Positions 1 to 5,140 of a stretch of 5,140 bases of DNA are shown in pieces; the stretch's first letter is position 1, and every line of letters begins with the position of its first letter. The notes below the pieces were generated by a model, which saw only the letters and a list, made by a program, of their open reading frames with translations, made no database searches and was not told the origin of the DNA. This DNA comes from Aquificales bacterium. Lineage in GTDB: Bacteria > Aquificota > Aquificia > Aquificales > Aquificaceae. The position numbers and the translations under genes were made by a program. The stretch is from assembly GCA_015491275.1 (NCBI GenBank), contig WFWF01000069.1:1-5140 (forward strand), written 5' to 3'.

Positions 1-14
1 AATTAAATTTAAGT

Positions 15-71
15 ATGGGATTAAAAAAATTATTTGTTTTTCTTACATTATTTTTCGGCTTAGCCTTAGGT
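15..71 (+). other. Sec-type signal peptide of the surface protein
   Basis: Residues 1-19 have a short basic n-region (MGLKK), a strongly hydrophobic core (LFVFLTLFFGL) and a small-residue end A17-L18-G19 that fits the A-x-G signal peptidase I rule, giving a mature start at I20. There is no cysteine at or near the cleavage point, so it is not an N-terminal lipoprotein. The exact cleavage position is inferred. Confidence 0.85.
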
Positions 72-3000
72 ATCCAGATAAACGGTAAGGTTATAACGCC
101 TTTTATACACTATGATAGTGATACATATATAAGTGTTGGTGAGGGTTACGGTGTCATCGTTAAGAAAGACGGCAGGGTAATTTACAGGGTAGAAAATATT
201 GATTTTGAGGAAAAGCTGGGCAAACCATCTGCCATAAAGGTTCTAAAAGAAGCAGGTACTATGGTAAGTATCTTTAAAGGCAAACCTTCTAACTTTAAAA
301 GGGGATTGAAAACCTATAAGGAACTGAGGCTTTTTGATGTTTACAAGGGTGTTGATGTAATATTCAGAGCGGATGATAAGGGTATTGAGAAGCTGTATCT
401 TTTCAAGAAAGGTGTTGACCTTGCAAAGATAAGATTTTTTATAAGCGGGGGCGGAAAAGTTAGATTGAGTAACGATGGGGGCATCTTTATTGAAAAGAAG
501 GAAGGTGTGTTATATTTTTCAAGACCCAAAGGTTTTCAAATAATAAACGGAAAAAAAGTATATGTGGATGTTTATTATGAAATTGGTGAGGGTTATTACA
601 CATTTAAGGTGGGTAAATATTCAAAGGAGCATGACCTTATTATAGACCCAATGATAGCGGGTACTTTTCTCGGGGGAGTATCCCATGATGAACCTGGTGG
701 GAGAAGATCAATAGCGGTTGATGGCAACGGTAATATATATGTGGTCGGATTTACAAAATCCTGGGATTTCCCTACTGATTCTGTAAGCCCTCCTCCCGAA
801 ACTTCGGGCGGTGATGCCTTTGTGATTAAGGTTGATCCAACATTGAGTAATGTTTTGGCGGTAGCTTTTTTAGGCGGTTCGGGAATGGATATAGGCAAGG
901 GGGTGGTCATAGATCCCTCGGGTAATGTGGTGGTAAGTATTCAATCAAGTTCTTCAGATGCACCAGTTTCTAATAATGCTTTTCAACAGAGTAAAAGCAG
1001 TCTTTCCGATGTCTATATTGCAAAGCTGACTTCCGATTTACAGTCTTTGATTTCTGCCACCTATTACGGTGGGTCCGGCGAGGATGAGCCTTACTCATTG
1101 GCTGTTGATGGCGCTGGAAACATTTATGTTGTGGGAAGAACTTCTTCCCCGGATCTTTTTATGCCAATAAATGCTTATGATAGCATATGTAATGCGGGGG
1201 GAACAACATGCAGTGACGGATTTTTGACAAAATTCAGTGGGGATCTTTCTCAAGTTATCGGTGCCACTTATGTTGGCGGTCCCGAGGCAAGTCAGGTTAA
1301 TGATGTAATTGTTGATACCGCTGGTAATATTTATGTGGTTGGTTCAACGGGTGCTCCGAACTCCTGTAATTTCCCCGGTACAACAGGTACTAATTCGGGA
1401 TGGTGCGGATTTATCGCGAAATTTGATCCCTCCATCTCCTCCATATCCTCCCGTCTGACCGGACAGGAGAAGGAATCCGCCAATGCGGTGAAGATTGATG
1501 GTTCTGGAAATATTATTGTTGCAGGCACAACTCAAGGTGCTCCAACCTCGTGTTATTATGATGCGGGAAGTAATCAGGTAGTATGTAAGGATGATATCTT
1601 TGTGAGGATGTATGATACGAGTCTGAATGAAATAGCGAGTATATTTATAGGGGGGCGGGGGCAGGATAATGTGTCGGATATTGATTTTGATAGTATTGGA
1701 AACATATATATTGTGGGTTATTCGGGATCTTCGGATATTCAAACATTTCCTTCTTCCTTCCAATACACGAAGGTTAATATAGAAGAAGGCTTGTTTGATG
1801 GATTTATTGCTTCTCTATCACCTGATCTTTCACAGATACTTTCTACTACATTTTTGGGAGGGTGCAGGAATGATCACGCAACTTCAATAGTAATATATAA
1901 TGACGAAATATATGTTGCGGGAAGAACGGACTCTCCCAATTTCCCCGCAACACAGGGCTCCATAAGGTCTTCTTACACCTTTCCTGAATATCCCTACACC
2001 ATTTATGATCCTGGTGTAAATGATGTCTTTTTCGTAAAATTTACAAAGGATCTGTCAAGGGGTGCGGATCCTCGTATTTCGGAAAGCTTATGTGTATGGG
2101 ATTTCGGAATTTACAATGTAGGAAATTCTTCAACTCCAAAGGAGGTAAGGATATATAATTTTGGTGGATCAGACCTCGTATTAAGCTCTTTAACGTTGGA
2201 TGATACAACGAACTTCTCCATTGATTTGGGGGGAGGCTCTAATCCTTGTAATCAATTACCCGTAACCATTTCACCTTCTTCTTACTGCTCTTTTAATATA
2301 ACCTTTGCTCCCCGTTCCGATGGCACTTTTGAAACTATATTAACTGTGCAATCAAATGATCCTGTCAATTCAAGCAGACAGATTTTCCTTAAGGGTGTAG
2401 GTAAAGGTCCTAAGTTACAAATATATCCTAATCCGATTGATTTCGGTCCTGTAGGTGTGGGTTCTTCTGTTTCCCAGATGGTTAGTGTGAGGAACGGCGG
2501 AAGTCTTGACCTTATTGTAAATTCAGTGCAAATAACTGGCGATACTGTCTTTTCAATAACGTCAGATAACTGTTCCGGGAAAACCTTATCACCCAGTTCT
2601 TCTTGTGATCTTATAATTTCTTTTTCTCCCATAGCACTTCAGAATTACAGCGCTACAGTCACAATAAATTCTAATGATCCTTCATCACCTACGGATGTGC
2701 AAGTTACGGGAATAGGTGCTCCTAATGAGCCTGATATAAGCGTAACACCCATAAGCTATGATTTTGGTAATGTATTTGTCGGTGCTAATAAAGTTTTCTC
2801 CTCGGTGGTTGTTCAGAACAACGGTCTTGTTGACTTGGCGGTAAGCGGTGTTTCTATTTCCGGATCTGCTGAATTTAAAGTCAATTATACAACATGCACT
2901 GGTGCTTCCATTCCCCCGGGCGATTCCTGTATCATAGATGTGTTATTTAAACCTCAGTCCGCGGGGCAGAAGAGTGCAAGCCTTGATATAAATTCAAATG

Positions 3001-4847
3001 ATCCTGACACTCCCACCGTAAGTGTTTCTTTAACGGGTACGGGTGTGCCTCCACCTGTGATAAGTGTTAACCCTACCTCTGTAGATTTCGGTAATGTTAT
3101 GGTAAATACATCCGTGGTAAAAACTATTACTATATCAAATACAGGTTCCGCTAATCTTGAAATAACTTATGTGGGTAATATCAGCCAACCTGTCAGCATA
3201 GCACCCGGGCAGACCAACCCATGTCCCGCAAATACACCCTTTGTTTTATCCCCTAACCAAAGCTGTACTTACGATCTTACCTTTGCTCCTACGCAAGCAG
3301 GTTCCATAAGTATGCAATTGTTGATAAGATCAAATGATCCCATCAACGGTTACCTTTATGTGAATATAACAGGAAATGCTATATTATCCGATGCTCCTGT
3401 TATTTCTGTTGATCCCTTAGCAATAGATTTTGGAGTTAGGGGTGTAGGAAAACAGACCCAGTCTTCAAGAATAACCGTAAGTAACTTGGGATCTCAAGTT
3501 TTAAGTATATCTTCAGTTACCCTATCCGGAAATGATTTCGTGGTTATAACCGATATATGCACGGGTATAAATCTTAACGCGGGAGATATATGTTATATTG
3601 ATGTTGCTTTTTCTCCTACAACCCTCGGCATTTTATCAGGAAGTATTACCATAAATTCTAACGATCCATCAAATCCTTCCGTTGTGGTAAACCTCACAGG
3701 CGAAGGTATCTATCCCGATCCTACCATATTTGTTGATCCCTCCTTTTATGATTTCGGAGATACAAGTATAGGTTATCCTAGGCAGACAACTATTGCGGTT
3801 AAGAATATGGGAGACAGTCCCTTAATGATATCAAGTGTTACCATAAAGGGTAATGATAAGGCGGATTTTGAAATAGCGAACGATACATGTACAAACAATG
3901 CACTTTCTTATAATATGCAATGTCTGATTGATGTAAGGTTTAATCCTCAGTCCGCGGGTCAAAATAAATCCGCCTTTATCGAGGTAGTTTCCAATGACCC
4001 GGCAAACGGTGTTATCAATATTGATCTTTTTGGTAATGCACTTCCACCGCCTGTCATAGTTGTTGATCCTAATATTATTGATTTTGGTGTGGTGCCCGTT
4101 AACACAAGTAAGCAGGTTGTAGTCAGTGTTACCAATGCTAGTCAACAGGTTACAGTAGTTATAACGGATGTAAGAGTTGAAGGTACAGATGTTGGTGAGT
4201 TTGATGCGTTAAGCACATGCTCAGTGCTTAATCCTCAGGAGTCATGTAACATTACTGTTTCCTTTACGCCGGTGGGTGAGGAAGGGGACAGGAAAGCCTT
4301 GCTTGTTATATATCTTGATAATGGTGATTCCATAAAGGTACAGATACTCGGTTATGCTACGGGTGGTAGCGGTGATTCCTTATACTTGTCAGCAAAACTG
4401 GATACTATTGAAATTCTTGATTTCGGTAAGAGAAGAGTCAATATTTACACAGAAAGGGATCTTTTAGTAAAAAATGTAGGAGATGATCCGTTGGTAGTCC
4501 TAAGATTCGCATGGGCTGGAGAAGATGCAGGTGAATTCGGTGTTGCGGAAGATATGTGTTCTGGGAAAACACTTAAGAAAGGGGAATCTTGTTATTTCAA
4601 ATTGGGATTTGTACCATCCAGAAAAGGCAATTTGAGGGCAAACTTCCTTGTATACTGGAAAGGCATTTATGATACTGAGGAGAAGGAGCGTTTAATAATA
4701 GTAAGAGGTACTGGGGAGGTAAATCTGTTCGGATGTTCCACGGGAAGTTCTTACTTTGCGGGCTACATTATTCTATTTTTGATAACAAAGTATCTGAGTA
4801 TCCATTTCCTAAGTTCTATGAAGAGGAACAGGAAAAGGGATGAGTAA
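15..4847 (+). CDS. Large secreted surface protein: SBBP beta-propeller plus eight ASH/choice-of-anchor-D Ig-like domains and C-terminal sorting tail
   Basis: This is a complete 1610-residue protein, read as an exported envelope or surface protein; its ligand and exact role are not recognisable. Visible domains in order: signal peptide 1-19; DUF7948-like domain about 25-212; seven SBBP repeats 217-680 (hallmarks LGG, VDGNGNIYVVG, DFPT, DAFVIKV); eight ASH-type Ig-like domains 687-1571, each opening with a P-x(3)-DFG-like strand and most closing with SNDP and a G-T/N-G turn; sorting tail 1572-1610. Of 25 cysteines, 16 form one close pair per Ig-like domain, which suits an oxidising compartment. 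The ATG at 15 is chosen because MGLKK starts a textbook signal peptide. No Shine-Dalgarno is visible in the 14 bases upstream, so leaderless or weak-RBS initiation is possible. The last 28 codons overlap a convergent P-type ATPase gene. The family assignment is from motif recognition; a role in adhesion or attachment is inference. Confidence 0.95.
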   Translation: MGLKKLFVFLTLFFGLALGIQINGKVITPFIHYDSDTYISVGEGYGVIVKKDGRVIYRVENIDFEEKLGKPSAIKVLKEAGTMVSIFKGKPSNFKRGLKTYKELRLFDVYKGVDVIFRADDKGIEKLYLFKKGVDLAKIRFFISGGGKVRLSNDGGIFIEKKEGVLYFSRPKGFQIINGKKVYVDVYYEIGEGYYTFKVGKYSKEHDLIIDPMIAGTFLGGVSHDEPGGRRSIAVDGNGNIYVVGFTKSWDFPTDSVSPPPETSGGDAFVIKVDPTLSNVLAVAFLGGSGMDIGKGVVIDPSGNVVVSIQSSSSDAPVSNNAFQQSKSSLSDVYIAKLTSDLQSLISATYYGGSGEDEPYSLAVDGAGNIYVVGRTSSPDLFMPINAYDSICNAGGTTCSDGFLTKFSGDLSQVIGATYVGGPEASQVNDVIVDTAGNIYVVGSTGAPNSCNFPGTTGTNSGWCGFIAKFDPSISSISSRLTGQEKESANAVKIDGSGNIIVAGTTQGAPTSCYYDAGSNQVVCKDDIFVRMYDTSLNEIASIFIGGRGQDNVSDIDFDSIGNIYIVGYSGSSDIQTFPSSFQYTKVNIEEGLFDGFIASLSPDLSQILSTTFLGGCRNDHATSIVIYNDEIYVAGRTDSPNFPATQGSIRSSYTFPEYPYTIYDPGVNDVFFVKFTKDLSRGADPRISESLCVWDFGIYNVGNSSTPKEVRIYNFGGSDLVLSSLTLDDTTNFSIDLGGGSNPCNQLPVTISPSSYCSFNITFAPRSDGTFETILTVQSNDPVNSSRQIFLKGVGKGPKLQIYPNPIDFGPVGVGSSVSQMVSVRNGGSLDLIVNSVQITGDTVFSITSDNCSGKTLSPSSSCDLIISFSPIALQNYSATVTINSNDPSSPTDVQVTGIGAPNEPDISVTPISYDFGNVFVGANKVFSSVVVQNNGLVDLAVSGVSISGSAEFKVNYTTCTGASIPPGDSCIIDVLFKPQSAGQKSASLDINSNDPDTPTVSVSLTGTGVPPPVISVNPTSVDFGNVMVNTSVVKTITISNTGSANLEITYVGNISQPVSIAPGQTNPCPANTPFVLSPNQSCTYDLTFAPTQAGSISMQLLIRSNDPINGYLYVNITGNAILSDAPVISVDPLAIDFGVRGVGKQTQSSRITVSNLGSQVLSISSVTLSGNDFVVITDICTGINLNAGDICYIDVAFSPTTLGILSGSITINSNDPSNPSVVVNLTGEGIYPDPTIFVDPSFYDFGDTSIGYPRQTTIAVKNMGDSPLMISSVTIKGNDKADFEIANDTCTNNALSYNMQCLIDVRFNPQSAGQNKSAFIEVVSNDPANGVINIDLFGNALPPPVIVVDPNIIDFGVVPVNTSKQVVVSVTNASQQVTVVITDVRVEGTDVGEFDALSTCSVLNPQESCNITVSFTPVGEEGDRKALLVIYLDNGDSIKVQILGYATGGSGDSLYLSAKLDTIEILDFGKRRVNIYTERDLLVKNVGDDPLVVLRFAWAGEDAGEFGVAEDMCSGKTLKKGESCYFKLGFVPSRKGNLRANFLVYWKGIYDTEEKERLIIVRGTGEVNLFGCSTGSSYFAGYIILFLITKYLSIHFLSSMKRNRKRDE
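87..650 (+). other. DUF7948-like N-terminal domain (residues about 25-212)
   Basis: This cysteine-free beta-rich domain lies directly before the propeller. It shows the elements I associate with the DUF7948 domain that precedes SBBP repeats: a GKPSNF...YKELRLFDVYKGVDVIFR segment (residues about 89-118), an F-x-I-SGG-x-K-V-R-L strand, GGIFIEKKEG, and an ending YSKEHDLIIDP just before the first blade. The function of the domain is unknown; it may cap the propeller. The assignment is by recognition, without a profile search. Confidence 0.75.
663..2054 (+). repeat. Seven SBBP repeats forming a predicted seven-bladed beta-propeller (residues 217-680)
   Basis: Repeat starts by residue are 217 (TFLGG), 284 (AFLGG), 348 (ATYYGG), 417 (ATYVGG), 479 (SRLTGQ), 542 (SIFIGG) and 611 (TTFLGG), with spacings of 62-70 residues. 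Each unit carries the SBBP core of an aliphatic-Gly-Gly strand, then D-x-x-GNIYVVG-x-T, and most end with a D-x-F-x-x-K-F strand. Blades 2 and 5 are the most diverged: blade 2 has NVVVSIQS in the core, and blade 5 lacks the double Gly. Blades 3, 4 and 5 each contain a cysteine pair between the third and fourth strands (C392/C399, C451/C464, C513/C524). Seven units with no partial copy fit one closed propeller. These are protein-level repeats; the DNA copies are well diverged. Confidence 0.88.
2073..4727 (+). repeat. Eight tandem ASH/HYDIN (choice-of-anchor D) Ig-like domains (residues 687-1571)
   Basis: Approximate domain limits are D1 687-798, D2 799-904, D3 905-1013, D4 1014-1126, D5 1127-1234, D6 1235-1345, D7 1346-1453 and D8 1454-1571. 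Each begins with an x-I-x-V-x-P-x(3)-DFG-type strand followed by V-G or V-N, has a central N-x-G strand in most copies, and closes with SNDP and a Gly-rich linker in D1-D6. D7 and D8 have lost SNDP and are the most diverged. Every domain keeps one cysteine pair: 745/758, 853/864, 961/972, 1070/1084, 1182/1193, 1292/1303, 1402/1411, 1515/1526. In bacterial surface proteins such domains form extended stalks, so that role is inferred here. Confidence 0.9.
4728..4844 (+). other. C-terminal sorting-type tail with lone cysteine, hydrophobic segment and basic end (residues 1572-1610)
   Basis: The protein ends with FGCSTGSS (C1574), an interrupted hydrophobic stretch (residues 1580-1599, with T1591-K1592-Y1593 and H1597 inside it), then MKRNRKRDE. 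This tripartite order of short Cys/Gly/Ser motif, membrane span and Arg/Lys cluster is the layout of exosortase-like, MYXO-CTERM, JDVT-CTERM and Synerg-CTERM sorting signals, several of which carry an invariant cysteine. I cannot assign it to a named class. C1574 is the only cysteine after D8 and so has no obvious disulfide partner. It could instead be a simple C-terminal membrane anchor. Confidence 0.65.
4763..4847. other. 85-bp tail-to-tail overlap of two protein-coding genes
   Basis: The + strand stop TAA is at 4845-4847 and the - strand stop TAG at 4765-4763, so residues 1584-1610 of the surface protein and the last 27 residues of the ATPase are encoded by the same DNA. The frames are arranged so that third codon positions pair with each other, while first positions face second positions. 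Both protein ends keep the features expected of their families within the overlap: ATPase M10 and ELRK on one strand, and the hydrophobic span and basic tail on the other. Confidence 0.9.
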
Positions 4848-5140
4848 AATACAAGGAGCCAATCCGTAAATGCTAAAGGAGTCAGATGCAAAAGGGATGG
4901 AAAAAGATAGGTTACAATCAATTGAAGTATAAACCCTACGGACAATCCTAAAAAAAGATACGGATTCATCATGAAGGTTTTGACCGGACTAATAAGAAAG
5001 GGCACATTTCTTATAGAATGTATACCGTTTATCCACTGGTTGACAACCATTGATGTAAAGGTAACGGTAACAGCATGTTCATAGGTGAACCTTTCTAAGC
5101 AGTATATAAACAGAGCCAAGTTTATCAAGCCCATAAATAT
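4763..5140 (-). CDS. P-type cation-transporting ATPase, C-terminal part (partial, 5' end outside window)
   Basis: The last 125 residues of a P-type cation ATPase are visible, and the frame stays open to the window edge. The Met at 5134-5132 is internal to M7, not the true start. The fragment matches the Cation_ATPase_C region: end of M7 (residues 1-14 of the fragment), M8 (about 22-42, TVTFTSMVVNQWINGI, the usual T-x-F-x(3)-V-x(2)-Q-x(2)-N pattern followed by R44), the characteristic NPYLFLGLSVGFILQL of M9 (59-80), then TPLAFTDWLL leading into M10 (about 93-109), which ends with the conserved ELRK. A basic 13-residue end follows, finishing at TAG (4765-4763). Family members pump cations across the cytoplasmic membrane. 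The phosphorylation site (DKTGT) and nucleotide-binding domain would be beyond the right edge, so the ion (Ca2+ or another) cannot be told. The gene converges on the surface-protein gene and overlaps it by 85 bp; no terminator hairpin is evident beyond its stop. Confidence 0.92.
   Translation of the reverse strand: MFMGLINLALFIYCLERFTYEHAVTVTFTSMVVNQWINGIHSIRNVPFLISPVKTFMMNPYLFLGLSVGFILQLIVTYLFPSLLHLTPLAFTDWLLVFYSSLFLFLFIELRKWILRYFVIKNRIM

Noticed and set aside
1344..1763. A 139-codon open frame on the - strand inside the propeller region
   Set aside because: It is antisense to the strongly supported SBBP repeats, has no recognisable domain and a low-complexity Ile/Thr/Arg composition, and no ribosome-binding site is apparent. 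It is a by-product of the + strand coding sequence. The same applies to the other - strand frames at 341-529, 596-910, 1331-1528, 2282-2632 and 3831-4145.
2345..4000. Recurring AATGATCC-like words about every 320 bases as a DNA regulatory or recombination repeat
   Set aside because: They coincide exactly with the SNDP codons of the Ig-like domains and vary at wobble positions, so protein repetition explains them.
4731..4736. LFGC at residues 1571-1574 as a lipobox
   Set aside because: It resembles a lipobox in isolation, but it is at the C-terminus and the N-terminus already has a signal peptidase I type signal. Ordinary lipoprotein processing does not apply, although a sorting-linked modification of the cysteine remains possible.
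4736..4746. A short inverted repeat TTCC-ACG-GGAA beyond the ATPase stop as a terminator
   Set aside because: The stem is only four base pairs with a three-base loop and no T-tract follows on the - strand. It also lies within coding sequence for the sorting tail.
4853..4932. A possible small + strand gene downstream of the surface protein: AAGGAG at 4853-4858, then ATG at 4870 and 20 codons to TAA
   Set aside because: It lies wholly antisense to conserved transmembrane segments of the ATPase. The purine-rich 'ribosome-binding site' is what the complement of Leu/Phe codons looks like, and the peptide is a charged string with no recognisable features.
5132..5134. The ATG as the true start of the - strand gene
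   Set aside because: It falls inside transmembrane segment M7 of a family whose members are several hundred residues longer. The frame continues open upstream to the window edge, so the gene is partial.

Overview
The window is almost entirely coding and carries two convergent genes. The first is a complete open reading frame of 1610 codons on the + strand (15-4847). The second is the 3' end of a membrane-transporter gene on the - strand (4763 to beyond the right edge). Both are clearly bacterial. The DNA looks AT-rich (estimated by eye, not counted), with frequent ATA and AGA/AGG codons. That usage, the Sec signal peptide, the disulfide-type cysteine pattern and the C-terminal sorting-type tail suggest a Gram-negative-type bacterium, perhaps thermophilic. 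No lineage marker is present, so the taxon cannot be named from this window.

The long gene encodes a secreted, modular cell-surface protein. In order it has a signal peptide (residues 1-19), an N-terminal domain of the DUF7948 type found before SBBP propellers (about 25-212), and seven SBBP repeats (217-680) that should close into one seven-bladed beta-propeller. These are followed by eight tandem Ig-like domains of the ASH/HYDIN or 'choice-of-anchor D' type (687-1571), and then a short tail with a lone cysteine, a hydrophobic stretch and a Lys/Arg-rich end (1572-1610). The simplest reading is a head on a disulfide-stapled stalk, held at the envelope by a C-terminal sorting signal. The ligand is unknown.

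The - strand gene supplies the last 125 residues of a P-type cation-transporting ATPase (end of M7 through M10). Its catalytic part lies outside the window. Nothing suggests that it works with the surface protein; the two are simply tail-to-tail neighbours.

The most unusual point is the junction. The genes overlap by 85 bp, and both ends read as genuine membrane-associated C-termini. The basic tail of the surface protein is antisense to transmembrane helix M10 of the ATPase, and the hydrophobic part of its sorting tail is antisense to the cytoplasmic end of the ATPase. Other points of interest are a three-domain periodicity in the stalk, cysteine pairs at equivalent places in three neighbouring propeller blades, and G5-G6 tracts confined to the first half of the gene. 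There is no intergenic region longer than 14 bp. I saw no RNA genes, mobile elements, CRISPR arrays or convincing terminators.
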